In this document: piece by piece, positions 41,639 to 50,174 of the stretch
Layout of the letters: the number at the start of each line of letters is the position of its first letter
How positions within the stretch are numbered: the stretch's first letter is position 1
Assembly (NCBI RefSeq): GCF_002797445.1
Contig: NZ_PGEP01000001.1
Location: forward strand, 1,239,001 to 1,303,000
DNA length: 64,000 nt
Reading direction: 5' to 3'
Source of the DNA: Acidovorax sp. 69
Lineage (GTDB): Bacteria; Pseudomonadota; Gammaproteobacteria; Burkholderiales; Burkholderiaceae_C
Notes under the pieces: generated by a model
What the model was told of the DNA's origin: nothing
Database searches by the model: none
Seen by the model: the letters and a program-made list of their open reading frames with translations, nothing else
Made by a program: the position numbers and the translations under genes

Positions 41639-41837
41639 AGGTCGCCTCGATGTGCTGCAAGCGATCTAGAAACTGCGCCTCGGTCCCGTTGTCTTGGCGT
41701 TGCAGTATTTCGCCATCCCAGAGTCTGGCACTGACGGTGCCGCGCGAAGGCGAAACGAATGTGACCGTGATGCGCGGCGGTTCCACCGGGCGCGTGGCGA
41801 CCTCCAACACTTCGATGCGCCGCTCAAGACTTGCCAT
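41625..41837 (-). CDS. small hypothetical protein of the island
   Basis: A 70-aa protein: a short coiled coil (SLERRIEVLEVATRP) and a beta-rich middle (ITVTFVSPSRGTVSARLW). It overlaps the genes on either side by 14 bp. No known family. It was chosen over a longer overlapping frame because the upstream part of that frame lies inside the real neighbouring gene. Confidence 0.6.
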   Translation of the reverse strand: MASLERRIEVLEVATRPVEPPRITVTFVSPSRGTVSARLWDGEILQRQDNGTEAQFLDRLQHIEATYDET

Positions 41838-42270
41838 GCTTTTTCTCCAATACCTCAATGCGCGCCACCAGCTCGGTGCTCTCGACGATTTTTGCCACGC
41901 CACCGAGCGCAGCGATGATCTGTGCGGCTTGACCCGGTGCAATGTCGCCAAGAGCGGTGGCCTGAACCACGGCATGCGCCTGCTGCGCCAGGTTTCCCTT
42001 GGGCATGTCCAGCGGGGTCGGCAATTCCATAGGCCGCAGGCTCGGCAGCACGCGGTCCAGCAAGATGCGGATGGCCTGCGGGTCGCCCGCCAGTGCCTGC
42101 GTGCGCAGCACATCGATGATCTGATCCAGGTCTTGCGCCAACTTATCACGCAACTCGGCCACCTTGCCGCGCCCGGCGGGGCGGCCAGGAGAGGCCCGAT
42201 TGCCTTTAGCAAAGCGACCGGACGGGCCACGTTCCGCCGTTTTCTTCCCGTCTTTATTCGGTGGGGTCAT
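41824..42270 (-). CDS. DUF5681-like / phage-type protein
   Basis: A 148-aa protein that starts with GPSGRFAKGNRASPGRPAGRG, the basic RF..GN..GRP pattern of DUF5681-type proteins near phage terminase genes. A helical part (AELRDKLAQDLDQIIDVL, ALAGDPQAIRILLDRVLP) and a C-terminal coiled coil follow. Such proteins are thought to be packaging- or replication-associated; the function here is not known. The ATG at 42270 overlaps the preceding gene by 17 bp. Confidence 0.6.
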   Translation of the reverse strand: MTPPNKDGKKTAERGPSGRFAKGNRASPGRPAGRGKVAELRDKLAQDLDQIIDVLRTQALAGDPQAIRILLDRVLPSLRPMELPTPLDMPKGNLAQQAHAVVQATALGDIAPGQAAQIIAALGGVAKIVESTELVARIEVLEKKHGKS

Positions 42271-42601
42271 GTTGTGCTTTCTGTTGAGGCGTTTGCGTCC
42301 CAGCGTCAATCGATGCTTGGCTGACCCGTGCCGTGTCATCCAAATCCAGAGATGCGCTGCGGAACCGGAGGGCCGTCGCGGCGCTGGTGTCGGGGTCAAG
42401 GTCAACCACCCAGTCCAGCAAACGGCCCGTGGTGTGGTGCGCCGATTGGAGTAGCTCAATCAGGGCGGGCTTGTGCTGCCGGATGCCCGCACGAAGCTCA
42501 TCGTTCAGGCGATTGGCAGGCGTCGCCGTCAGCTTGTGGCCGTCGGTTTCCAGGGTCAGGCCAGCGTGGTGCAGCGCCAGGTAGAGGGCGAAGACGGGCA
42601 T
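42254..42601 (-). CDS. TubC N-terminal docking-domain-like protein
   Basis: A 115-aa protein. Residues 5-52 (LALHHAGLTLETDGHKLTA, DELRAGIRQHKPALIELL) match the TubC-N docking fold seen in mobile-element proteins as well as in polyketide/NRPS docking. It overlaps the DUF3987 stop by one base. In islands this small protein typically accompanies the DUF3987/primase genes and may mediate protein contact. Confidence 0.65.
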   Translation of the reverse strand: MPVFALYLALHHAGLTLETDGHKLTATPANRLNDELRAGIRQHKPALIELLQSAHHTTGRLLDWVVDLDPDTSAATALRFRSASLDLDDTARVSQASIDAGTQTPQQKAQHDPTE

Positions 42602-44148
42602 CAGAATTCCTCGCTTTCAGAAACGGCCTGCGAACTATGCGAAGTAAGCGAAGAATCAAGGCTGGCAAGGGTTTCAGGTGTTTTTGAGGCATCGCTAACT
42701 ATGCGAACTTGGCGAACTAACGCCGGGTAGGGGTGGCTTTGTTCGCTTACTTCGCTTTGTTCGTGAAGTCCAACATCTGCCGCAAACCCGCGTGGTTGCT
42801 TGTTGTTCGCATAGTTCACTTTGTTCGCAGCCAATTCGTAGAACTTGGTCGGTCGGCCTGCGCCGCTGCGATTCTCCTGTACGGTAACGAGTGGCGGGTT
42901 GCAGGACAACAGCTCGTCGAGCGCCGCATCAATGCGGTTTTTGTTCACATGGCCCTTGAAACAATCCACCGTGATCTGCTTGCGCGTCACGCGCTGGTGC
43001 GCGGTCAGAAAGTCCACGATCTTTTGGGCCGTTTCGTTTGTCTCGGCAACTTCCACTTCGTCGGCTGCGCTGCCAAAAACGAACTTGATGGAGTCCACGC
43101 TGTAGCGCACCCAGGCCAGCGCCGCATTGATGTGACGCACCTCCACCATGGTGGTCAGGTCGCACAGGGCGAACAGCATGGCCAGGCGCAGCAGCATGGG
43201 GGCACGGCGCTCAATCAATGCTGTGATGCGTTCGCCTGCAGAGTTGTCGTTCAGCTCGCTGTGATACAGCACCTCGTAGCGCTTGCGGGCGTCTGGCGAC
43301 AACTCCACGCGCATCTTGTCCTTGTCGGCCCAGCGCTCGGCCCGGCAGAACTGCAACACCTCCAGCACGCGCGCTGCAAGGGCGTCCACATCCTCCTGGC
43401 GCGCGGCGCGGGGGAAGGCCAGCATCTTGGTGCGTTCAGCCCAAAACATCAAAAAGCGGTTGGCAAAGCCGTTCGTGAGTTCCCTTGATGCCATGAGGCC
43501 CAGCAACTCAGAAGGCGTTACAGCACCCACCAGTGCGATATGCGGGTCAGTCGCCCAAAGGCGGCTGCTCTTGGTCGCTGGTTTCATGCTCACGCCGTCC
43601 CAGCAGTCGCGCAGCGCCGTCGACAACGTATTCCCTTCGCGTTTGCCTTGGTGCAGGATGTTGGCGAACTCGCTTTCGATCACCAGAAGGCGCTTGTCGA
43701 GGATGGCCTCCACTTCGGTTTTGCCCTCGGTGTAGCCATCGTGGATCAGGTACACCAGGCCCTCACGGGATGACAGGCCACCACGGTGCACTTGTGGCGT
43801 GGCGTCCTTGCTCAAGGCCTTGAGGGAGTGTTCGATCCGGCCGATCAGCGATACCGCATCACCCTTGCGGCCACGGCCCGAGCGGCCAATATGCAGCATG
43901 AACATGCGTGCGTGGTGCCAGGTGTTGCCGATGGGCATGTACGGCCCACGTCCCACGGAGCATCCCATGAAGGCGATAAAGTTTGCGGCGATAGCGTAGG
44001 GGTTGGCTTCGGTGGTGTCGCTGCCTGCGCGGGCCACGTCGCCCACCAGGCCATAAAGGCAAGCGGGATCAGGTCGGGGCGCGTTGCGGTGGTTGTCGAG
44101 GCCGTCGTCGTCTGCCGCGTCGGCCAGGATGTTGAAGTCGCTGTTCAT
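42601..44148 (-). CDS. DUF3987 protein (phage/plasmid replication helicase-primase type)
   Basis: A 515-aa protein of the YfjI/DUF3987 family. Features are CSVGRGPYMPIGNTWHHARMF, GRSGRGRKGDA (a Walker-A-like loop), VIESEFANILHQGKREGNTLS and a C-terminal winged-helix-like segment. These proteins accompany primase or toprim genes in islands and prophages and are presumed replication initiators or helicases. It shares one base with the upstream toprim gene, so the two are tightly coupled. Confidence 0.82.
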   Translation of the reverse strand: MNSDFNILADAADDDGLDNHRNAPRPDPACLYGLVGDVARAGSDTTEANPYAIAANFIAFMGCSVGRGPYMPIGNTWHHARMFMLHIGRSGRGRKGDAVSLIGRIEHSLKALSKDATPQVHRGGLSSREGLVYLIHDGYTEGKTEVEAILDKRLLVIESEFANILHQGKREGNTLSTALRDCWDGVSMKPATKSSRLWATDPHIALVGAVTPSELLGLMASRELTNGFANRFLMFWAERTKMLAFPRAARQEDVDALAARVLEVLQFCRAERWADKDKMRVELSPDARKRYEVLYHSELNDNSAGERITALIERRAPMLLRLAMLFALCDLTTMVEVRHINAALAWVRYSVDSIKFVFGSAADEVEVAETNETAQKIVDFLTAHQRVTRKQITVDCFKGHVNKNRIDAALDELLSCNPPLVTVQENRSGAGRPTKFYELAANKVNYANNKQPRGFAADVGLHEQSEVSEQSHPYPALVRQVRIVSDASKTPETLASLDSSLTSHSSQAVSESEEF

Positions 44149-45068
44149 TACTTACCCTCCAGCCACACGTCGGCCCAGTCGGCGCCGGGGCGCGATGGTG
44201 TCAACGTCTTGTTGTTGATTCCGGCCTTGTTGGCACGTTGCGCCAGCGCGGCGGCAGCTTGTTGGCCTGCGGGATCGTTGTCTGCAAAGATCACCAGGCG
44301 GTCGATGCCACGGGGCCAGTGAAAGCCGCTGAGGGCATTGGCACAGTAGGCGGCGACCACGGGCAGGCCCGAGCCCAATGACGCGGCCGCGGCGGTTTCG
44401 ATACCCTCTGCGATGCCCAGTACGCCACCACGAGGAGCGGCCAAGGGAATGCAGGCGCCAGCCAATGACGCTGATGCTGCCGTCAACTTCTTGGGCGTTG
44501 GAACGTCTGCCTTCTTGCCCCCAGCCAGATAGGTACGGTGGATGGCGAGCAGATTTCCGTCGCGCACGATGGGCGCCAGCATGGCCGGGAAGCGTCCCAA
44601 CTCCTGCAGGACCCCGTCATCGTCGGTGTGCCAGTACGCCAAGCCGGAGTGCTGACGGATGCAGGATGGGATAGCCCAGTCGCCCAGGCCGCGCTGCGCT
44701 AGGTAATTTCGAACCGAAGCACCAGCGGGGGCGGATGCCTTCCATAAGCGGGCATTGCGCTCGGCGTTCTTGTTCCACTGGATCCGTTCGTCCGCTTCGC
44801 GCTCGCGGGCGGCCTGTGCAATGTGCTGGCGCATCGCAGCCAGCTCAGCGGGAGACTGGTGCTGGGGTTGGTGGGCGCTCCAGCGGCTGCTGGTGTTTTG
44901 GCGGTAGTCGCCAAAGACGCCCCCCAAACCATCGGAGAACAGTTTGGCCCAACCTGATTTTTTCGGACCAAAACGGCAGAAGCGACCCGGCTCTAGGTGT
45001 TGAGGTGCGTGGCCCAGGCTTGCCTGGATCGCCCCAATAAACTCGACTGTGGAGTTGAGCGCGTTCAT
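44148..45068 (-). CDS. toprim-domain primase-like protein
   Basis: A 306-aa protein. The C-terminal toprim motifs are GVLGIAEGIETAAAA (catalytic Glu) and RLVIFADNDPAGQQAA (DxD). The middle part (RNYLAQRGLGDWAIPSCIRQHSGLAYW split over two strands) matches DUF7146/phage primase proteins. There is no N-terminal zinc finger. It probably primes island replication with the DUF3987 protein. Confidence 0.85.
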   Translation of the reverse strand: MNALNSTVEFIGAIQASLGHAPQHLEPGRFCRFGPKKSGWAKLFSDGLGGVFGDYRQNTSSRWSAHQPQHQSPAELAAMRQHIAQAAREREADERIQWNKNAERNARLWKASAPAGASVRNYLAQRGLGDWAIPSCIRQHSGLAYWHTDDDGVLQELGRFPAMLAPIVRDGNLLAIHRTYLAGGKKADVPTPKKLTAASASLAGACIPLAAPRGGVLGIAEGIETAAAASLGSGLPVVAAYCANALSGFHWPRGIDRLVIFADNDPAGQQAAAALAQRANKAGINNKTLTPSRPGADWADVWLEGK

Positions 45069-45147
45069 GTGCGGGGCTCCTTACGAAACCAGCGAGAAGG
45101 TGCTCCGCACCAGATCCGTAGCAGGAGGTGGTTGATAGCGTCGACCA

Positions 45148-45357
45148 TTACGCTACCCCTAGCACACGGCGCAGTTCCGACACTGGCCAGGCCAGGCGGC
45201 CGTTGATGCGGAGGGGACGGATTGGTCCATCCTCGCGGCAGGCCCAAATGCGAAGCGTCTGTTGTGCTCGGTTCAGGTGTCCTGCAGCCTCGGGTGTCGG
45301 GAGTGCTGAGCGCGTTTCCAGCGCCAGCGGTGTGAGTTGAATAGTCTTTGCTGCCAT
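45148..45357 (-). CDS. small helix-turn-helix (AlpA/excisionase-like) protein
   Basis: A 69-aa protein with LPTPEAAGHLNRAQQTLRIW, then RPLRINGRLAWPVSELRRVL, the pattern of MerR/HTH_17-type excisionases and AlpA regulators. The ATG at 45357 is the natural start. It may act as the directionality factor or transcription activator of the island, near the iteron-like repeats. Confidence 0.68.
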   Translation of the reverse strand: MAAKTIQLTPLALETRSALPTPEAAGHLNRAQQTLRIWACREDGPIRPLRINGRLAWPVSELRRVLGVA

Positions 45358-45401
45358 GTGTGAACCCATTGGGTTGGTGAAACATGGTTCTGGACTATTC
45401 G

Positions 45402-45508
45402 GGCGCAACCCCCTTTGCGGTCAATGGCGCAACCCCCTTTGCGGGGCCAAAAGCCTTATTTCATGCGGGTTTCAAAGCGGTAGGCGCAACCCAAAGCGCA
45501 ACCCCTCG
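45402..45508. repeat. iteron-like GCGCAACCC repeats
   Basis: GGCGCAACCCCCTTTGCGG occurs perfectly at 45402-45420 and 45426-45444. The shorter GCGCAACCC recurs at 45484 and 45496 and the TTTGCGG/TTTCAAAGCGG part also varies. It lies in the only sizeable gap of the replication module, between the HTH gene and the next regulator-like gene. This is a candidate origin or operator cluster. Confidence 0.6.
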
Positions 45509-45511
45509 CCT

Positions 45512-46441
45512 CTATTTGAGGCGCTGCGTGAAGGCGCTGTAGCCCTGCGGCTTGTGCTTTTCGCTCGGCAGTTTCCGTCGAATCAATTGCGTTGAAACGC
45601 CGAAACGTTCGGCGGTCTTTTTGGTGCCGTGCTTGTCCCGAAAAGCCTTCATCTCAGCCAATTTTTCATCTGTCCAGACCTTGACATTGCCCGGCGCAAT
45701 GCTGGCGCGATCAGTCGCCATGGGCGCGGTGTTAACTTGGTGAGGCTTTAACAAATCTCTTACGATGGCTTTGCGCCATTTGTCCTGCGCGTCGTTGTGA
45801 GCGGATTCGGCTTCGCGTGCTTTTTGGCGATACGGGTTCACTGCGGCTAAGTACGCCAAGCGCCGTTTTTCCTGGACTTCTCCCGGCTGGCTTTTGTCTG
45901 TCCAGTCGTTCGCGGCCTCGGCCGCAGTTTCGGCGGTGTCCAATTCCTCGTTTGCTCTAGCGAGCGAAAGCCAAATTTCGGGGTCAGGGCTGGGGGCACG
46001 CAGTTGCGCACTGTGGAGTTCACTGAAAGCTGACGTGATGGACTCACGCAGCTTAGCGTCCAGCTGTCCGCTCAAAAGCAACGGTACGACCTCAGCATTG
46101 AGCACGCCAGTGCCATCCGAGAATCGCTCGCCAAGATGCCAGCCCCAGCCACCCAGCATAAAGGCTGCAAGCTGCCGCGCCGTGAAGGGGAACGGAAGGG
46201 CAGGCGTTGCGAGTGGGTCCGGGCTCTCAAAGCCTTCTTCTAGGTCGCAAACAGGAGTCCAGTTCAAGGCGTCTACTACATCGTTCTTGCGTAGCCAAAC
46301 GCCGTCATCTCGGATGTCGTAGTTCCCGCGCACCGTGCTATCGGGCACATGCCATTTCCCGGTCTTTGTCAGCACTACATCGAGAGTATCGAGCAGTCCC
46401 TCGAAAACAGCGCGCGTGTACTGAGGTTCCTGGGCCGTCAT
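45512..46441 (-). CDS. hypothetical protein with C-terminal helix-turn-helix
   Basis: A 309-aa protein with no family I can name. The middle is helical and charged (WLSLARANEELDTAETAAEAAND, EKRRLAYLAAVNPYRQKAREAE). The C-terminal segment EMKAFRDKHGTKKTAERFGV then STQLIRRKLP is a helix-turn-helix that resembles resolvase/transposase-type domains. A strong CAGGAGG ribosome binding site precedes the ATG. It ends next to the iteron repeats and could bind them. Confidence 0.65.
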   Translation of the reverse strand: MTAQEPQYTRAVFEGLLDTLDVVLTKTGKWHVPDSTVRGNYDIRDDGVWLRKNDVVDALNWTPVCDLEEGFESPDPLATPALPFPFTARQLAAFMLGGWGWHLGERFSDGTGVLNAEVVPLLLSGQLDAKLRESITSAFSELHSAQLRAPSPDPEIWLSLARANEELDTAETAAEAANDWTDKSQPGEVQEKRRLAYLAAVNPYRQKAREAESAHNDAQDKWRKAIVRDLLKPHQVNTAPMATDRASIAPGNVKVWTDEKLAEMKAFRDKHGTKKTAERFGVSTQLIRRKLPSEKHKPQGYSAFTQRLK

Positions 46442-46530
46442 TGTTCGTCCTCCTGAATACTCTCCCGATAGTCCAGAGCCTCAGATGGCCAGCGGGAGGA
46501 ACTGGCTTTCGGCCGGAAGGTGGGGCGAAG

Positions 46531-46866
46531 CTATTGGGCTTGCGCGCTGTCTTGTCGCGTCACGGCCAAATGCAGGCCAGCAGCCCCGAGTACGGCCAAA
46601 AGGGTTTTGATGGTGGGGTTTCCCTTGGGGCCCAGCGCACGGTAAAGGCTCTCGCGGGGCATCCCTGCGCGCTCTGCGACTGCCGCCATTCCTTGGGCCT
46701 CGGCGACATGGCGCAGCGCGGCCAGCAGTGCGACTTGGCCTCCCGGCTCTTCGGCCTCATCCAACGCAGCGGCCAGGTACTCGTTGGCAAATTCGGGGTC
46801 TGCGTTGAGCATCTCCACAACAGCTGCATCATGCGAGCGGCTTGCGGGTGTTTTGGCTGTGTTCAT
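46531..46866 (-). CDS. HigA-type antitoxin of a toxin-antitoxin pair
   Basis: A 111-aa protein. The C-terminal helix-turn-helix (GMAAVAERAGMPRESLYRAL, NPTIKTLLAVLGAAGLHL) matches addiction-module antidotes of the HigA/COG3636 type. The ATG overlaps the toxin stop by 4 bp, the order toxin then antitoxin being typical of higBA. It should neutralise the toxin and repress the operon. Confidence 0.83.
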   Translation of the reverse strand: MNTAKTPASRSHDAAVVEMLNADPEFANEYLAAALDEAEEPGGQVALLAALRHVAEAQGMAAVAERAGMPRESLYRALGPKGNPTIKTLLAVLGAAGLHLAVTRQDSAQAQ

Positions 46867-47192
46867 GTCGTTTTCCTTCGCTGTTGCCAGTCGTGCCAGT
46901 TCGCAAGTGCGGTGGCAATGTCGGCTTGCTGGGTGCGCTTGTCACCACCGGCTAGCAGCAGCACAAGGCGCTTTCCGGCCTGGGCGTAATACACGCGGTA
47001 GCCCGGTCCCCAGTCAATGCGTAACTCCCACACACCCTCGGCAATGGGCTTGCAGTCTCCAAAGTTTCCAGCGGCCATGCGATTTACTCGCACCAGCACA
47101 CGCGCCCGCGCTTGTCGGTCTGCCAAACCTCCCAACCATTGCGAGTAAGGATCTTGCCCGTTGGGGTTCAGATAGGTTTGAACTTCAAACAT
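46863..47192 (-). CDS. RelE/HigB-type toxin
   Basis: A 109-aa protein of the RelE/ParE fold, phage-derived Gp49/HigB-3 type: WLGGLADRQARARVLVRVNRM, GVWELRIDWGPGYRVYYAQ and LLLAGGDKRTQQADIATA. Relatives cleave mRNA at the ribosome. With the antitoxin it would stabilise the island; loss of the pair would expose the host to leftover toxin. Confidence 0.85.
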   Translation of the reverse strand: MFEVQTYLNPNGQDPYSQWLGGLADRQARARVLVRVNRMAAGNFGDCKPIAEGVWELRIDWGPGYRVYYAQAGKRLVLLLAGGDKRTQQADIATALANWHDWQQRRKTT

Positions 47193-47211
47193 GGAGCTTG
47201 TGAATTATACG

Positions 47212-48549
47212 TTACAAAACTGCACGCAGCTTGCTCGGCTCGCTGGCGCTGTCGAACGTCACTCCGGCTTGTTCCAGAATCCATGCCTCGATACGCTCAT
47301 GGTGCATGCGCAGCAGGTCCAGGGGGCGCACGGTGTAGTGCTTCTCTGCCGTAGCGCTCGGCTTGTGGCCCATGATTTGAGCCACCACACCAGCAGGTAT
47401 TTCCAGCCATTCGGTCAAGCTCTTGAAACTGCGGCGAAGGCCATGAATAGTTAGGTCGTCGATTCCCGCCACTGCGCAAGCGTCGTGGTGTGGATTGCGG
47501 GGTATGACGATGCACCCACCAGCGGCCGTAGTGCTGGAAAAAACAAACCCATTGCGGCGAGGTAGTGCGGCCAACAGGCTCCACACGTAAGGCGTCAAAG
47601 GGATGACGCGGGTGCCCTCTACCTTGTCTCGAATGGTCAGTCCGCGCCACTTTGTATTGATGTCATCCCACCGCAGGCCGAGCACTTCGCCAGCCCGCGC
47701 ACCGGTCAGCAGCAGGGTTTGCAGATAGGCGGCAATCACTGGGTTTTGTTGCTGGCGCACGGCGGCAAACCATGTAGGCAGTTGCTCTTTCAATAGCGCG
47801 TCCTGCTTCACCCCGGCTTTACCCAAACTCTCGCGGGCCTTATTTGTCTTGGCGGGGTTGGCGCTGGAGAGCACCGTCGCATATACCGGCTGCTCTGCGC
47901 ACCACCTCAGAAAGGCTTTCAGGCAGCGCCATGCAAGCCGGGCTGCTGCAGGGCGGGTCTGCGCCTCGCGTTCGGCCCATGCTTCAATAACAGGCGCTTT
48001 CAGGTGGCGCAGCGGCATGGCCATGAGCGGGTGCAGTATTCCTGGGGCGGTCACGCCACCGGCGGCCCGGTTGGATGCCACTCCGCCAGGCTTCACCAAC
48101 AAAAGATGTTCCTTGTAGTGACGTTCTCCCCAGCGCGGTTGGCGGGCTTCGAGGTAGACAGCCCACACCTCACCCACGGTCACGGCCTTGGCAGCGGCGG
48201 CGGCTTTCTCTGCGGCCTTTTCTGCCTGTTTCTGGCGTTCAATCTCTCGCGGGTCTTGCCCGTTGTCCAGCACCACAGCAAGGCGACGGGCTTCGGTTCT
48301 GGCCTGTTCAATGCTCCACAGTTTCACATCGCCAATCGTGCGGCGGATGGTTTGGCGGTTCAGCTTGGCCTCGTACACAAAAGACTTGGCGCCCGCAGCG
48401 GTCACACGCACGCGCAGGCCGGGCGCTTCGCTGTCGCGCATGAATGCCTGTTGCTTGCCATCAGGGCAAGCCAAACGCTCGATTGCGCCAGCGGTCAGGT
48501 TGATGCGCTCAGCAAGATCTGGCGCATCGGTCTTCTTGGGGCGTGCCAT
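47212..48549 (-). CDS. int: tyrosine site-specific integrase of the island
   Basis: A 445-aa P4/DUF4102-type integrase. N-terminal arm-binding domain ...GLRVRVTAAGAKSFVYEAKL; core-binding domain around residues 110-220; catalytic domain with TGARAGEVLGLRWDDI (first Arg), HGLRRSFKSL (His-x-x-Arg), MGHKPSATAEKHYTVR (His and nucleophile Tyr). The ATG at 48549 is chosen over upstream codons, which lie in the CATGTAGCC repeat zone. It lies next to attR and reads into the island. Confidence 0.93.
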   Translation of the reverse strand: MARPKKTDAPDLAERINLTAGAIERLACPDGKQQAFMRDSEAPGLRVRVTAAGAKSFVYEAKLNRQTIRRTIGDVKLWSIEQARTEARRLAVVLDNGQDPREIERQKQAEKAAEKAAAAAKAVTVGEVWAVYLEARQPRWGERHYKEHLLLVKPGGVASNRAAGGVTAPGILHPLMAMPLRHLKAPVIEAWAEREAQTRPAAARLAWRCLKAFLRWCAEQPVYATVLSSANPAKTNKARESLGKAGVKQDALLKEQLPTWFAAVRQQQNPVIAAYLQTLLLTGARAGEVLGLRWDDINTKWRGLTIRDKVEGTRVIPLTPYVWSLLAALPRRNGFVFSSTTAAGGCIVIPRNPHHDACAVAGIDDLTIHGLRRSFKSLTEWLEIPAGVVAQIMGHKPSATAEKHYTVRPLDLLRMHHERIEAWILEQAGVTFDSASEPSKLRAVL

Positions 48550-48570
48550 GCTGATTGCTCCGGTCGGTTT

Positions 48571-48606
48571 GGCTACATGGCGATTCCATGTAGCCACCAT
48601 GTAGCC
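48571..48606. promoter_or_regulatory. candidate integrase arm-type sites, right
   Basis: GGCTACATGG (48571-48580) is the inverse of CCATGTAGCC, which follows twice at 48586-48606. The double site is identical to that at 31041-31060 at the left end. CAATCAACACT also occurs twice between here and attR (48632-48642, 48706-48716). The sites sit over the integrase gene's 5' region, so they may also regulate it. Confidence 0.5.
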
Positions 48607-48733
48607 AAAAATCCCCAATTTTGAGGAATATCAATCAACACTAATACTGTTTGCGCATCCAGTTAAATTCCGTAAGTTGTTGATTTGTATTGATTCTAGC
48701 AGTGGCAATCAACACTGTGAAACATAAATTTTG

Positions 48734-48799
<66 letters not shown>

Positions 48800-48803
48800 C
48801 ATG

Positions 48804-48842
48804 ACCCCAAGTGATTGATTCACTTGGGGTTTTTTGTTTTTT
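48804..48842 (+). terminator. rho-independent terminator, original tRNA-Ser terminator
   Basis: ACCCCAAGTG pairs with CACTTGGGGT around ATTGATT, followed by TTTTTTGTTTTTT. It lies just outside attR, where the tRNA gene ended before the island inserted. Confidence 0.9.
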
Positions 48843-49052
48843 GCCCTGTGCGGTATGCCATCTGGTATGCCATGGCGCATTGTTTATTCTTACATCTGTT
48901 TGGGCATTGTTGGAGCCCATAGAACGTCTAAGACCTAGCTGCATTCACCATTGCCCAGCACGCCATGTTGTGGGCTCCCCGTCGCGACTCAAGTAATGAT
49001 GCCGGCCGACTCGGTGTGAGCGCTTTTCGGAATCGACGCCATAGGGCTGCAA

Positions 49053-49856
49053 TCAGTGCCGAACAGTTGCTACCGGCATTAACTCCACTCCGGTCCTTTT
49101 CACCAGCTCCTGATAGCTGATCGGCCGATCCACCATCTCCCCCTCGCGGTTCTCCTGCCAATGCGCCCAGGCTCTTTGGGTGCTCGCGTCGTACACCAGC
49201 TTGTACAGATAGGTCGGTACCTTCACCCCATTGGCGCCAATGCGCGGCCCCGCATCCGTGAACACGGGTCCCGTGATCACAAACACATCCCCCTTGGCCC
49301 GCTTCGCATAGTGCCGCGCGTCCTGCTCGATCTTGTTCCAGGCGCCCCCGTTGTGCTGAGCGTTCTGCGGAACCATGTTCGCCAGACTGAAGCTCTGGGC
49401 CATGGAAGTGGGCGTGGCCATATCTCCAGCAGGCGCCATGTGGCCTCGGGAGTAACCTGAGTTCTTGTAGTCCTCCAACTCCGCCCGCTCGCCACTTGGG
49501 AGCCGCGCGTCCGCGAAGAACCGTTTGGCCCGTTTCTCGTTGGCTCCTTCGAGCAACTGTCGATTCAGCCGCTGGGCTACGAACACCGGCGTCTTGGTGG
49601 TTCCGGAATGCAGTACCGCAAACGATTCATAACAAAGCTCGCGCAGCTGCGGCCGGGGCGTGATGGCGGGGGGCGTGCCGTTCGCAAAGAACTGCGGGCA
49701 CCCTGCAAACGAAGTGGGCTCTGGCGTGAGCAGCGCTGCACTGTCGAACTGCGGAAACCGTGCCCAGGAGAGATTGGGGAGAGCAACACTGGCAAGAGGC
49801 AGGGCCAGCACAGCTGCTAGGTGCACACGGGCTGGCCAAGAGAACAAACGATTCAC
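49053..49856 (-). CDS. secreted DNA/RNA non-specific endonuclease (NUC1 family)
   Basis: A 267-aa protein from a GTG at 49856. A signal-peptide-like segment (LFSWPARVHLAAVLALPLASVA) is followed by the NUC1 fold with SGYSRGHMAPAGDM (general-base His in RGH) and NMVPQNAQHNGGAWNKIE (metal-binding Asn/Glu). The enzyme degrades nucleic acid outside the cytoplasm. The longest frame starts with an ATG at 49994 but puts about 45 odd residues before the signal peptide, so the GTG is preferred. Confidence 0.8.
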   Translation of the reverse strand: MNRLFSWPARVHLAAVLALPLASVALPNLSWARFPQFDSAALLTPEPTSFAGCPQFFANGTPPAITPRPQLRELCYESFAVLHSGTTKTPVFVAQRLNRQLLEGANEKRAKRFFADARLPSGERAELEDYKNSGYSRGHMAPAGDMATPTSMAQSFSLANMVPQNAQHNGGAWNKIEQDARHYAKRAKGDVFVITGPVFTDAGPRIGANGVKVPTYLYKLVYDASTQRAWAHWQENREGEMVDRPISYQELVKRTGVELMPVATVRH

Positions 49857-50174
49857 AGAAAGAGCATTCGGGTCGAACAAAACGGAGCCTGATTGGAGCA
49901 CCGTTCGTCTCTCACCTCGGGCCTGAATGCTCGGATCCCGCAGGGTTTTACAGCTGCTTGCATAGATGGGCCACCAACAGACAGTCCTCCCCAAAGGGAG
50001 CCCGATCTGGCTGGCCGCCCCTGCAGTTCAGTTAACACGCCCCATAGCAGCACCCACACTGCGCGAAGTGCAACCCCCTGGGGAGTCCCGCCACTACTTC
50101 AATCCAACTCAAGCGGTTCGTCTACCATGTTCCATGGCGCTGAATTCGCCAAAGGGCGAGGGATTTTTCATGCG

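Noticed and set aside
41838..42230. N-terminal part of a 201-aa frame ending at 41625
   Set aside because: Shadow of the DUF5681-like gene; only the last 70 residues from ATG 41837 look genuine.
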